28,297 bases of DNA from Planctomycetota bacterium (GCA_024277835.1 JAJRUK010000233.1:1-28297); one strand, 5' to 3'; shown: positions 15,634 to 23,697, counted from the first letter of the stretch. Program-made: numbers and translations. Notes: generated by a model not told the origin, from the letters alone.

Positions 15634-16683
15634 ATGAACGCCATCGCAGACCTGCTCGGAAACGACGCCAAAACACTACTTGGGCACACCTGTCGCGGAA
15701 TCGACAAGTCGATGCTGACGCTCCCTGGTCCGGACTACATCGATCGCGCTTTTGTCCACACCGACAGGCCCGTTCCCGTTCTGCGAAACATGCAGGCGAT
15801 CTTGAACCACGGGCGACTTGGCGGAACGGGCTATGTGTCGATTCTCCCCGTGGATCAGGGCATCGAGCACACTGCCGGCGCGTCTTTCGCCCCGAACCCG
15901 ATCTATTTCGACCCGGAAAATATTATCAAGCTGGCGATGGAGGGTGGGTGCAATGCGGTTGCATCGACGTTGGGCGTTCTCGGGTCGTGCGCTCGCAAGT
16001 ATGCCCATAAGATTCCTTTTCTCGTCAAACTCAATCATAACGAGCTTTTGACGTACCCCAACAAGTTCGACCAGATCATGTTCGCCGACGTTCACCAAGC
16101 GGCTGACATGGGTGCGGTCGCGGTCGGTGCGACGATTTATTTTGGGAGCGAAGAGTCGAGTCGTCAGATTCAGGAAGTCAGCGAAGCGTTCCACGTTGCC
16201 CATGAGCTGGGGTTGGTCACGGTGCTATGGTGTTATTTGCGAAACAGCGGTTTTAAGAAAGATGGCACCGATTATCATGCAGCTTCCGACTTGACGAGCC
16301 AGGCCAATCACCTCGGCGTCACGATCGAAGCGGATATCATCAAGCAAAAGCAGGCTGAGAACAACGGCGGGTTCACCGCGATCAACTTCGCCAAGACGCA
16401 CAAGGCGGTCTACAGCACGCTCACCTCCGACAATCCGATCGATCTTTGTCGTTATCAAATTGCTGGTTGCTACATGGGTCGGATGGGCATGATTAACTCG
16501 GGCGGGGCATCGGGCGACAACGATTTCGCCGACGCCGCCAAGACCGCGGTCATCAATAAGAGAGCTGGCGGTATGGGTTTGATTTCTGGTCGTAAGTCGT
16601 TTCAGCGACCCATGGAAGAGGGCATCAAACTCTTGAACACAATCCAAGACGTTTACCTCGATAAGTCGATCACCATAGCGTGA
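15634..16683 (+). CDS. fbaB: Class I fructose-bisphosphate aldolase (FbaB/DhnA type)
   Basis: Cleaves fructose 1,6-bisphosphate to dihydroxyacetone phosphate and glyceraldehyde 3-phosphate, or the reverse, using a lysine Schiff base. The 349-residue sequence follows E. coli FbaB almost without gaps. Shared stretches include GYVSILPVDQGIEH, GAVAVGATIYFGSEES, YMGRMGMINSGGASG and INKRAGGMGLI. The Schiff-base lysine is K237 in ADIIKQK, at the same number as in E. coli. I chose ATG 15634, with AAGGA about 9 nt upstream; a TTG at 15616 sits on that ribosome binding site and is unlikely. The protein ends in VYLDKSITIA, as in the E. coli enzyme. It is divergent from tig and convergent with the Cys-rich gene. 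Confidence 0.96.
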   Translation: MNAIADLLGNDAKTLLGHTCRGIDKSMLTLPGPDYIDRAFVHTDRPVPVLRNMQAILNHGRLGGTGYVSILPVDQGIEHTAGASFAPNPIYFDPENIIKLAMEGGCNAVASTLGVLGSCARKYAHKIPFLVKLNHNELLTYPNKFDQIMFADVHQAADMGAVAVGATIYFGSEESSRQIQEVSEAFHVAHELGLVTVLWCYLRNSGFKKDGTDYHAASDLTSQANHLGVTIEADIIKQKQAENNGGFTAINFAKTHKAVYSTLTSDNPIDLCRYQIAGCYMGRMGMINSGGASGDNDFADAAKTAVINKRAGGMGLISGRKSFQRPMEEGIKLLNTIQDVYLDKSITIA

Positions 16684-16758
16684 TCGAAGACGTCCGATCG
16701 AATCCGCATGGGAGAAGCAGTAGCGTATCGAGTGAGGCACGGCCACGCGAGCGAGCTT

Positions 16759-16827
16759 GCACCGTATCCAACCGGCGCAAGATCCTGGCACAGAAGATAT
16801 TGCACCGGTTGCAAACCGGTGCCACAC
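16759..16827 (-). repeat. Palindromic ACCGG element (family B), one good and one degenerate copy
   Basis: Between the aldolase stop and the next convergent gene, 16802-16822 forms a perfect 9-bp hairpin (GCACCGGTT / AACCGGTGC, loop GCA), flanked by GCCACAC. A degenerate relative sits at 16759-16778 (GCACCG, TATCCAA, CCGGCGC). On the minus strand the good copy reads GTGTGGCACCGG, TTTGCA, ACCGGTGC. Similar blocks occur at 23672-23697 (+) and 27289-27310 (-). It may also serve as a terminator between convergent genes, though there is no T-run. Confidence 0.5.
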
Positions 16828-16854
16828 TTTGGGCTGCTAGCGGGGATTCAAACG

Positions 16855-18411
16855 CTAAGCCCGTCTTGCGTTCGTGCGATATGCGCCGACCTTCGCGCAA
16901 ACGAGAAGTGTCAGCGCGAGGATCGCAAGCCCCCATTCGCTCACGGCGGGGATGACCTGAAAATTTGCGTCGCAAAGAACGTCGCTGCAATCCGCGTCGC
17001 GCGTCCAGGTGCACTTGATGCAGTCGCAAGTGGCGAGTGTCGTGGTCGTACACGTTGCAAGTGTGGGATCTTCGCTACCGGAATCGCAACACGCGCCGGT
17101 GGCAGCGGTACACTCGCCCTCCGCGCACGTCGATTCGGAAGCCCAGATGGTGGACTTTGTTGCCAGGCAGTCCCCGATTGTGGATAAAACGCAGTCACCT
17201 GAAAGAGTGTTGCAGCATGCCCCTTCGATTTCATTGCACGTGACGTCGTCGCACGTTGCGTTGATGGTCCAAACTTCGTTGGCCCCCACACAGTCAGAAG
17301 CAAGGAGACCGTTCAAGCAGCTCCCTTGGCCGGGCGTTCGGTCGCAGCACGCCCCGGTGACCTCTTCGCAAACCACCTCGCCGCACAACGCTCCCGGTGT
17401 CCAGTTTTGGTTTCCACCTCCGCAGTCGCCGATCAACACGTCGTTGGTACACGCGCCGCCGGTCCCGGGACTGTTATCGCAGCACGATCCGGTGATTTCG
17501 CCGCAAACGACTCCCGCACAGCGCAACGGTTCATGCCACTCAAGAAACTCGCCCACGCAGTCTTGGGGAAGAACGAATTCAGAACAAACTCCACCGCGCC
17601 CCGGCGCCCGATCACAGCAAGAGCCAGCTTCGCACGGCTCGCCGCGCTCGATAACGAGGTTGTCGATGTCCCATGTGCAATAGAAATTGTCATGGCTGAA
17701 AATGACTTGTTCTACTGTGAGCGATTTTCCGTCGAAGTTCTGGACGACTTTGCCGACAACCCCACTAAGATCATACAGAATGTATGTTTGCGTGTTCGTG
17801 CACGGATCAAGTTCAATTTCCATTCTGTCATAGCGGAGGAAACCGCTGACGAACGCAAGTCCGACTTCCTCGCCGGCGATGTTGGAAGAAACAAAAACAA
17901 CCTCCTCTCTATGAAACCTGACGCTAGCAGTGGAGGGTTCTATCTCGCTCGCAGAGGTGGCGATAACAAAAAGGTCCGCAGCGGAACTGCCGCTCTCACT
18001 AAAACATGATTGGAAGGCGTCGGTTGCGATGTCGAAGGAGATCCGTGTCGGTGCGACTGGCTGGGGTCCTTGTGGTGGCGTGGCGATTTGGTTTGGGCAG
18101 TCAAGAAACTCGCATCGTACCGAGTCGATTGTAGGGTCGCGAACAAAACGAAGATGCTGTGTGCCGGAGGCGGAGTTGTTGGTCTCGATATGCGGCTCGG
18201 TGCAAAGGGTAGACGCCCAGCCACTATTTGGATTCGGCGTGAGTCCACCGGAACCACAAACGGAAAAACCAGCCTCCCATCCGCCGTCGGCTGCGTCCGA
18301 TTCGAAACCTGTCGATTCGACGGTTTGGGCAATCGCGAAACCTGATACGCCGAAAGCAAACGCGCAGACTACGATTCGGGTTATTGTTTGAAGATTCGCT
18401 ACCTGTCGCAT
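16855..18411 (-). CDS. Exported Cys-rich repeat protein with IPTL-CTERM-like sorting tail
   Basis: A 518-residue secreted protein. Start ATG 18411 is followed by a signal peptide (about 1-29, ending FGVSGFAIAQ) and preceded by GGGAAG. The first half (about 30-258) is a beta-rich domain of unknown function that could be a jelly roll. Residues 262-480 hold five Cys-rich repeats of about 44 residues, starting GSCCDRAP, GSCCDNSP, GACCDRTP, GACCNTLS and GACCDSGS. Each repeat carries further Cys and usually a Trp. The last 32 residues begin IPAVSEWGLAILALTLL and end in RTNARRA: a motif, a membrane helix and a basic tail, the layout of IPTL-CTERM sorting signals. It is probably held at, or processed on leaving, the membrane. 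Function unknown. Divergent from another exported protein gene. Confidence 0.82.
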   Translation of the reverse strand: MRQVANLQTITRIVVCAFAFGVSGFAIAQTVESTGFESDAADGGWEAGFSVCGSGGLTPNPNSGWASTLCTEPHIETNNSASGTQHLRFVRDPTIDSVRCEFLDCPNQIATPPQGPQPVAPTRISFDIATDAFQSCFSESGSSAADLFVIATSASEIEPSTASVRFHREEVVFVSSNIAGEEVGLAFVSGFLRYDRMEIELDPCTNTQTYILYDLSGVVGKVVQNFDGKSLTVEQVIFSHDNFYCTWDIDNLVIERGEPCEAGSCCDRAPGRGGVCSEFVLPQDCVGEFLEWHEPLRCAGVVCGEITGSCCDNSPGTGGACTNDVLIGDCGGGNQNWTPGALCGEVVCEEVTGACCDRTPGQGSCLNGLLASDCVGANEVWTINATCDDVTCNEIEGACCNTLSGDCVLSTIGDCLATKSTIWASESTCAEGECTAATGACCDSGSEDPTLATCTTTTLATCDCIKCTWTRDADCSDVLCDANFQVIPAVSEWGLAILALTLLVCAKVGAYRTNARRA

Positions 18412-18736
18412 GGTTCTTCCCTGTCCGGATCGAGTTGATCGCTCCTGTTGCTTAGTCGGCCCGCGACCACACCCGACTTCCTTCCCAAACGAGTCATCGA
18501 TTGTCCCGCCCAACTTACCGAAATGGGTGAGCGATTGCAAGGGGAATCTCCAAGAATGGGCTAATAAGTGGTATGGGGAGGGGTAGGATGTGTGCGGTGG
18601 TGGGCAATGCCGATTGTTGCTACGGCGGTATTCCGCTGCTCGGTGGCAGAAAGGAAAAAACCTACAGAGGTTGGCCGCGGGGCTGGTTGCTCGAGCGGTT
18701 TGTCTTTCGCGTTCTTGCGTACCGGTTGGCGTGTTG

Positions 18737-18770
18737 GCGTCCGTGTGGGCTAAAGCCACACGGCTCGGTT
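18737..18770 (+). repeat. Palindromic GGCTRAAGCC element (family A), copy 1
   Basis: Contains CGTGTGGGCTAAAGCC followed by ACACGGCTCGGT. The arms pair as CGTGT and GGCT with AGCC and ACACG, with one bulged G. The flanks GCGTCCG (left) and GGCTCGGT (right) are shared with copy 2 at 21974-22006, while the stem bases differ but still pair. Confidence 0.55.
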
Positions 18771-18836
18771 GTTCGTTGGGTACGGGCGAATATATCAATC
18801 AGTCTGGAGTCGCTGTCTCGCTTGCTTCTATTTTCC

Positions 18837-18866
18837 TTGACAAGCGTGTCCTCGATCGTCTACTCT
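18837..18866 (+). promoter_or_regulatory. Candidate sigma-70-type promoter for the secreted propeller gene
   Basis: A consensus -35 (TTGACA, 18837-18842) is followed 18 nt later by TACTCT (18861-18866), which keeps the first, second and last bases of TATAAT. It lies 60 nt before the ATG at 18927. Visual match only. Confidence 0.4.
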
Positions 18867-18926
18867 CACCTTTCGGGACGAGGGCAATCCTGTGTCGGGA
18901 TGGGGTCCATTTCGGAGGAGCTAGAT

Positions 18927-21014
18927 ATGGCAACCAATCTGTCGTGCATCGCGCGAAGTCTCGCCACCTGTTTCGTCGTCGTCCTTGCAGTCGGTCTACC
19001 TTCGCCGTTGCGCGCACAGTGTACACTCAACGAAGAGTCCCTGTTCTCTCTCGCTGATGCAAACGGATCGTTCTCCAACGAAGGCCACTTCGATCTTGGC
19101 GGAGACCTTCTTGCGGTTGTCGATGGTCTTGCTGAACAGGTGCAGGTCTATCGATTCCAAGGCGGCGCTTGGACACTCGAAACAGTGTTGGACGTGCCTG
19201 GTGTCGTCGTTGGTTTGCAGACGCTCGCCGAAGGAGTGGCCGTTGATACTTCGATGGGCGATAGTATCGTGGTACTCGCTGTCGAAGACGACCCCTCTTG
19301 TGAGACCTGCGCTGGCGACCCCGCCATCCCCAGTTGTGGCTGCGGAGTCATGCATGTCTTTTCCAATAGCGGCGGGTCGTGGGAGACGGAAGCGGTCATT
19401 ACCCGGCCGGGGCGTTTCGAGGACGTAGCGATCGACGGAGATCGAATCGCTGCGACGGTCCGTAATCGGCTCGGACTTGGTCCGAATGTCCCGGGGATTT
19501 ACGTCTTCGATCTGATCGACGGAACTTGGACCGAGACGGCTACCATGAACTGCCAGGATCCGCAGGAGTTTGTCTTCGGTAATTTTCCGATCGCTCTGGA
19601 TGGTGACGTCATCGTTTTCGGGGATGGAACCTTCTGTTTTCAAGATCTCTCGCAGCAAGGCCAGATCGCGTCCGCGAGGCTCGGTTGTTTTTCCAATTTT
19701 GCGGGCGTCTTTCGACTTTCGGGCGGAGTTTGGTTTCAGGAGGCCCTTGAATCCCCGCTTGGATTCTGCGCCGGCGTCGATGTTGATGTCTTAGGGAATC
19801 GGATTGTGGCGATCGACGAGCACAATCCGACCATCGAAGGCGCGTATGTTTCCGAGTACGACGCGGGCACGGGCAGTTGGGCCACGGAAAAAATAACGTT
19901 TCCGGAACTGTTTACATTTAACTTCAATACGATCCCATCCATCGCACTGAGTTCCACAGGCCAGTTCGCCTTCGGAGTCGCTGCCCGGAGCTTCGACCAA
20001 AGAACGGGGGATGTCCTTCTCTACTCCAAAACCGATGCAGGATGGGTCTATAGCGCAGACTACGCACCGAGTAGCGCGGCGATCGACGGCGGTTTCGGGA
20101 GCCAGGTCGTATTTCGTGGTCGCGACCTGATAACGCCTGGTTGGGACGACGTCTACACGCTTCCCGCTCAAGATTGCGATGTCGATGCCCTTCCCGACGC
20201 TTGCCCCGCCGGGTGTATCGACGCGTTCGCCTGCGCCGATTGCGACGGAAACGGCATACCCAACGGTTGCGAATTCGACTGTGATGGTGACGGCGTTCCA
20301 AACAACTGCGCTTGCGAGATCGCGGACGCGCCGACACAGGCGAACGATCTGCCGCCAATGAACAGATACCTTGCGTTCGATCCTCCGCCATCGTGCCCGG
20401 CCGCCGCTGTCCGCGTTACGCTGGACTCACTGCATCGACCCGTACCGCCCAACCTTGACTGCTGTCCCGCGCCGGACTACGCCATGTTGGAAGCTGGTCC
20501 GTCGTGCGTCGAAGGACCGGACGGTTGCGTCCGCTGGCTTGGTCCTCCGACGGAGTACGTCCTCAACAGCGTCACCGGTGAGATGTTCTTCGTGTCGATG
20601 CTCCAGTGCGAACCCTTCTATTACGACTGGAGTACGGTCGACCGTATTTTTATCACTGGTGCCGAGGTGGTCCCGAGTTCGACGTATACCGTTGAGCTAC
20701 TTGACGAAGGTTGCGACGAAACCGATGCGTTGATGTACAGCGAACCGCTTGTCGTCACCACTGCGCGATGGGGCGATGTTGGCTTACCATTTCAAGACCC
20801 CGCCGCCGAGCTTACGCAACCAAACGTGTTCGACGTGACACAGTTTGTAGACGCCGTGAAGCTACTTCCGGCAGCTCCCTCAAAACCGCAGGCCCAGTTA
20901 CGACCGAGTGTTCCAGACCCCGGTCTAAACGCGTCGGTCTTCGAGATTACGCTCGCCGTCGATGCGGTAAAGGGAAGCGCCTACCCCTTCGATGCGCCCG
21001 CCGCCTGCCCCTGA
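18927..21014 (+). CDS. Secreted beta-propeller protein with Ca-binding-like and dockerin-like regions
   Basis: A 695-residue exported protein. The ATG at 18927 has GGAGGAG 6 nt upstream and opens a signal peptide (about 1-32, ending GLPSPLRAQ). Residues 33-410 look like FG-GAP-type propeller blades: recurring units pair (D/G)G(D)xx(A/V)(V) with V-Y/F-x-F and G-(A/G/T)-W, for example VYRFQGGAWTLE, VFDLIDGTWTET and VFRLSGGVWFQE. Residues 416-460 form an Asp/Cys-rich stretch (DCDGNGIPNGCEFDCDGDG) resembling thrombospondin type 3 calcium loops. The C-terminus carries two related units about 37 residues apart, FDVTQFVDAVK and FEITLAVDAVK, ending YPFDAP; I read this as a degenerate dockerin-like tail seen in planctomycete secreted proteins. 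Function unknown; surface or extracellular binding is likely. Confidence 0.8.
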   Translation: MATNLSCIARSLATCFVVVLAVGLPSPLRAQCTLNEESLFSLADANGSFSNEGHFDLGGDLLAVVDGLAEQVQVYRFQGGAWTLETVLDVPGVVVGLQTLAEGVAVDTSMGDSIVVLAVEDDPSCETCAGDPAIPSCGCGVMHVFSNSGGSWETEAVITRPGRFEDVAIDGDRIAATVRNRLGLGPNVPGIYVFDLIDGTWTETATMNCQDPQEFVFGNFPIALDGDVIVFGDGTFCFQDLSQQGQIASARLGCFSNFAGVFRLSGGVWFQEALESPLGFCAGVDVDVLGNRIVAIDEHNPTIEGAYVSEYDAGTGSWATEKITFPELFTFNFNTIPSIALSSTGQFAFGVAARSFDQRTGDVLLYSKTDAGWVYSADYAPSSAAIDGGFGSQVVFRGRDLITPGWDDVYTLPAQDCDVDALPDACPAGCIDAFACADCDGNGIPNGCEFDCDGDGVPNNCACEIADAPTQANDLPPMNRYLAFDPPPSCPAAAVRVTLDSLHRPVPPNLDCCPAPDYAMLEAGPSCVEGPDGCVRWLGPPTEYVLNSVTGEMFFVSMLQCEPFYYDWSTVDRIFITGAEVVPSSTYTVELLDEGCDETDALMYSEPLVVTTARWGDVGLPFQDPAAELTQPNVFDVTQFVDAVKLLPAAPSKPQAQLRPSVPDPGLNASVFEITLAVDAVKGSAYPFDAPAACP

Positions 21015-21352
21015 TCGACGACGGACGGGGCGGCTCGATGTGCGCGAGATTCATTCCGAGGAATGGGGTGCGGAGTTTGTCTCGGAGCAGGCTCGGGGTT
21101 TGGGTCGCGCGGCGCGGTCCCGTCCGCACCGTTTCGATTCCGAGAGCCTTCGCCGAAATACGCACACGAACTCATGAAAACTCCGGACCCAAGGTCCGGG
21201 CTTGGGTATCTGGCTCGGTCGAACCGGTGTCTAGGACGGGCTTCCGCCGTGACGTTTTCTTCGCTGCAAAAAGTTCGGCTTGACACGGACCCCGAAGCGG
21301 GTCGAAATGCCGACTGGTGGGTACGGACCTTGGCACTCGACTAGGAATCATC
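21015..21352. other. Intergenic region upstream of the cysteine dioxygenase gene
   Basis: This 338-nt region has no supported gene. It contains a perfect 7-bp hairpin at 21183-21199 (CCGGACC, CAA, GGTCCGG) that may end transcription of the upstream gene, although no T-run follows. A TTGACA at 21280-21285 has only a weak partner (CGAAAT, 21303-21308) and could be part of the promoter for the next gene. Confidence 0.4.
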
Positions 21353-21901
21353 ATGCCGACACGAACGCTTCCTGACAACCTTCGATCTCTGGTAGACTAC
21401 CTCGACGGGCTGACCGAGCGCGCGGCGATCGACGGGCTTGATGCCGCACTGCGCGAAGCTGACGTCTCGCTTGAGGATGTCGCAGAGTTTGTTCGTTTTG
21501 GCGAGCGAGGTTACTTGCGGAATCTGGTTTGCGAGGGGCCTTGGTATCATCTGCTGGTGCTCTGCTGGCGAAGCGGGCAGCGGAGTCCGATCCACAATCA
21601 CGCCGGTTCCACTTGCGGGTTCAAAGTCCTTACAGGGGACGTGACCGAGACGCGTTTTGAGATGACCCCGGCGAAAATTGTTCATCCGGTTTCCGCGCAT
21701 CCGATGTCGCCGGGCGACCTCGCGGTGACAGCCGACGCCGAGGTTCATCAGATGTCGAACTTGCAAGCATCGGGGATGGATGTCGTGACGCTTCACATTT
21801 ACTCGCCGCCGCTATTTCGGATGGATACCTACTCGCTGACGAATTCGAGGGTGAGTGATTATCATCCGATGGTTTTGGAATCGGCGGGGAGCGGGATCTG
21901 A
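21353..21901 (+). CDS. Cysteine dioxygenase-type thiol dioxygenase (cupin)
   Basis: A 182-residue cupin enzyme expected to oxidise a thiol, most likely cysteine to cysteine sulfinate, with a mononuclear iron. The three iron ligands align with rat cysteine dioxygenase: H81 and H83 (SPIHNHAGSTC) and H132 (EVHQMSN). C88 stands five residues after the second His, where rat has Cys93. Y150 in TLHIYSPP matches Tyr157, with H148 matching His155, so the Cys-Tyr cross-link could form. R56 in YLRN matches the substrate-carboxylate Arg60. Start ATG 21353 has AGGA about 8 nt upstream; a GTG at 21317 is less likely. No sulfur-metabolism neighbours are seen. 3-Mercaptopropionate dioxygenase is an alternative, but the matched Arg and Cys favour cysteine. 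Confidence 0.85.
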   Translation: MPTRTLPDNLRSLVDYLDGLTERAAIDGLDAALREADVSLEDVAEFVRFGERGYLRNLVCEGPWYHLLVLCWRSGQRSPIHNHAGSTCGFKVLTGDVTETRFEMTPAKIVHPVSAHPMSPGDLAVTADAEVHQMSNLQASGMDVVTLHIYSPPLFRMDTYSLTNSRVSDYHPMVLESAGSGI

Positions 21902-21973
21902 GCATTGTTGGACGAGGTTGTTCTGTTGCGCGATGGGGGGGCGTTCTTGAGATGGCACGACCCAAGTTGACGT

Positions 21974-22006
21974 GCGTCCGCGCAGGCTGAAGCCTGCGGC
22001 TCGGTG
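21974..22006 (+). repeat. Palindromic GGCTRAAGCC element (family A), copy 2
   Basis: The perfect stem CGCAGGCT / AGCCTGCG with loop GA (21981-21998) is flanked by GCGTCCG and GGCTCGGT, as in the copy at 18737-18770. It lies between the convergent dioxygenase and lipoprotein genes, 72 nt after the dioxygenase stop. Confidence 0.6.
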
Positions 22007-22014
22007 GGGCGGGG

Positions 22015-22806
22015 TTAGTGTCGCTGATTGGATCGGGCGGCGACGGTTGTGTTGTTCAGGCCTGTTTCGTGATGCACGAGGATACGCGGCGCGATTTCGT
22101 TGGCGACAAAGACGGGGTTTGTCGTATCGACGTGGCCTCCCTCCCAGCCAAACTTTTTTGCATCCTCGGACCATGCGATGTTGATGACGCGGTCTTTTGC
22201 ACCAGGCGGTACATCGAGACCGATTAATCCCGCAGGTTTCACGCCGCGCCGACCGTCGATCGTTCCGACAAGAAGCGTGTGCGGAAGGACGCCGTCGAGG
22301 CGCGAGTAGAAAACGAAAATAGACCCGGTCATGTTTGTGAGCGCGCGCCTTACGTCATAGCTGTGCGAGAGCGATGACCCGAGCATCGCGAAGTTGTTGA
22401 TCTTCGCACCGCCGCTGAGGTTTTCGATCGCCCATGTCGCAACGCCGGTTCCCGCAGACAGAGCAACGATGTTGATCTCCCCATCGGGGTATCGCCGGTG
22501 GTAATCTTCGATCTTGCTCGCGAGCTGCCTAGCACGGAGTTTCGCCGCGACGATGTTGAGTTGGTCGATGATCGGATTGAGCGAGGTTGTCCAGAGAAAA
22601 ACCTCGACGTCACCTCGATATCCTGCCCGGCGTAGGCCTTCGCCGACGCTGGTCTGCCCCCATCCCCAGTTACCGGCCCCGTCCAGATAAAACGTCTTTC
22701 CGAATCGTTCCGGTGTCGATGCGGACACAATACGTCCACTTCGCTGGCAGCCTGTCGCCAGCAGAAGCATTCCCGCGAGGGCTATGGTCGTTAAGGTCCG
22801 TTGCAT
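22015..22806 (-). CDS. Lipoprotein with alpha/beta-hydrolase-like fold
   Basis: A 263-residue predicted lipoprotein: signal peptide with lipobox LATGC (C20), ATG 22806 with GGAAA about 10 nt upstream. The mature part reads like an alpha/beta hydrolase. A nucleophile elbow is seen at IVALSAGTGVA (S117), a possible acid at FYSRLDGVLP (D171) and a possible His at WEGGHVDTTNP (H225), in the right order and spacing for a catalytic triad. The segment FYLDGAGNWGWG near the start could supply the oxyanion loop. The exact substrate cannot be read. Gly residues around the Ser are partly replaced by Ala, which some hydrolase families allow. It stands alone, convergent with the dioxygenase and divergent from trpF. 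Confidence 0.72.
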   Translation of the reverse strand: MQRTLTTIALAGMLLLATGCQRSGRIVSASTPERFGKTFYLDGAGNWGWGQTSVGEGLRRAGYRGDVEVFLWTTSLNPIIDQLNIVAAKLRARQLASKIEDYHRRYPDGEINIVALSAGTGVATWAIENLSGGAKINNFAMLGSSLSHSYDVRRALTNMTGSIFVFYSRLDGVLPHTLLVGTIDGRRGVKPAGLIGLDVPPGAKDRVINIAWSEDAKKFGWEGGHVDTTNPVFVANEIAPRILVHHETGLNNTTVAARSNQRH

Positions 22807-22965
22807 GATAGGTTTCCGGTCGCAAAGCGCATCCCTTCTGCGCCTTGCTCAGTCATTCCTATTCGACATGATTCATAGCGCAGTTTATCGTGAGGGTCAA
22901 GCGGGTCAATGATGGCGGGTGTTGCGGTTCGTATCGGACACATAAAGCGCGGAGTACGGCGAGAC

Positions 22966-23634
22966 ATGACGACGATTGTGAAAGTTTGTGGGCTTACGAG
23001 TATCGATGATGCGCGTGCGGCACTTATTGCCAGTGCGGATTGGGTCGGTCTAAACCTTGTGGCAGGGCCTCGCAAGTTGGAGATCGACGCTGCGATCGAA
23101 ATCGCGTCACAACTACCGGACGTGTCGCGCGTCGTTGCGCTCGTTCCGGTAACGAATGACGACATTTTCGTCGAGACGCTACGGCGACTGAGCGATGCGG
23201 GCGTTCGACGACTTCAGCTATACGGTGACGTATCGACAGATACGTTTTCGGACCTGCGCGATCGTGGATTTTCCACGCTCGCGGTGCTCCGTGCGAAGGA
23301 TCGTTCATCGCTTGAGGACTTCTCGACGTTCCTGGCGGCGTGCGGTCAGGTGGGGCCTGACTACGTCGTTGTGGACGCGTTTGACGCGAGTTCCCTCGGT
23401 GGGACCGGTCAGCGGGCGGACTGGGCGATGATTCACGGGGCGCAACGTGACGGCGTTCTCGCAGGTTGGCCGCCGATGATCCTGGCGGGTGGATTAACGC
23501 CCGAGAATGTAGCGCAGGCGATCGAGACCGTTTCGCCATTTGGCGTGGATGTTTCGTCGGGCGTCGAGTCGTCGGTCGGGAAGAAGGATCAGGCGAAGGT
23601 GGAGTCGTTCATCACCGCCGCGAAGGGGGCGTGA
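22966..23634 (+). CDS. trpF: Phosphoribosylanthranilate isomerase
   Basis: Third step of tryptophan synthesis: converts N-(5-phosphoribosyl)anthranilate to the carboxyphenylamino-deoxyribulose phosphate by an Amadori rearrangement. The 222-residue TIM barrel shows the catalytic Cys in KVCGLT (C8), the Asp of VVVDAFD, the phosphate-binding GGTGQRADW, and the C-terminal ILAGGLTPENV and GVDVSSGVESSVGKKD. I chose ATG 22966, directly before the first strand. The frame opens further at 22909 and 22912, but the added 19 residues are not TrpF-like, and neither start has an ideal ribosome binding site (GGAG lies 15 nt before 22966). No other trp gene is adjacent, so this is an isolated pathway gene. 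Confidence 0.93.
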   Translation: MTTIVKVCGLTSIDDARAALIASADWVGLNLVAGPRKLEIDAAIEIASQLPDVSRVVALVPVTNDDIFVETLRRLSDAGVRRLQLYGDVSTDTFSDLRDRGFSTLAVLRAKDRSSLEDFSTFLAACGQVGPDYVVVDAFDASSLGGTGQRADWAMIHGAQRDGVLAGWPPMILAGGLTPENVAQAIETVSPFGVDVSSGVESSVGKKDQAKVESFITAAKGA

Positions 23635-23671
23635 ACCGTTGCCGGTCTGTTGAACAAGTGTGACACTTCTT

Positions 23672-23697
23672 GTGTGGTACCGGCGTCCAGCGGGTGA
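23672..23697 (+). repeat. Palindromic ACCGG element (family B), eroded copy
   Basis: Reads GTGTGGTACCGG, CGTCCA, GCGGGTGA. It matches the block order of the 16801-16827 element on its minus strand (GTGTGGCACCGG, TTTGCA, ACCGGTGC), with the right arm partly lost. It lies just after trpF and before the large hairpin. Confidence 0.4.

Larger units (their letters stand above)
18412..18926. other. Divergent intergenic region between two exported-protein genes
   Basis: This 515-nt region holds the promoters for both flanking genes. On the minus strand TTGCAA (18535-18540) and TAAGTT (18512-18517), 17 nt apart, are a weak candidate for the Cys-rich gene. The plus-strand candidate and a palindromic element are listed separately. 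An open frame reaching back to 18573 is only an unbroken extension of the downstream gene, with no protein-like character. Confidence 0.55.

Noticed and set aside
16840..16860. T-arm-like sequence (GATTCAAAC) suggesting a tRNA
   Set aside because: No acceptor stem, anticodon arm or D-arm could be built around it on either strand, and it overlaps the end of the Cys-rich gene.
18573..18926. Upstream extension of the secreted propeller gene
   Set aside because: The frame stays open, but the added 118 residues would bury the signal peptide. The ATG at 18927 has a strong ribosome binding site.
22909..22965. N-terminal extension of trpF
   Set aside because: Two earlier ATG codons are in frame, but TrpF proteins begin directly before the KVCGL strand and the extra residues are not family-like.
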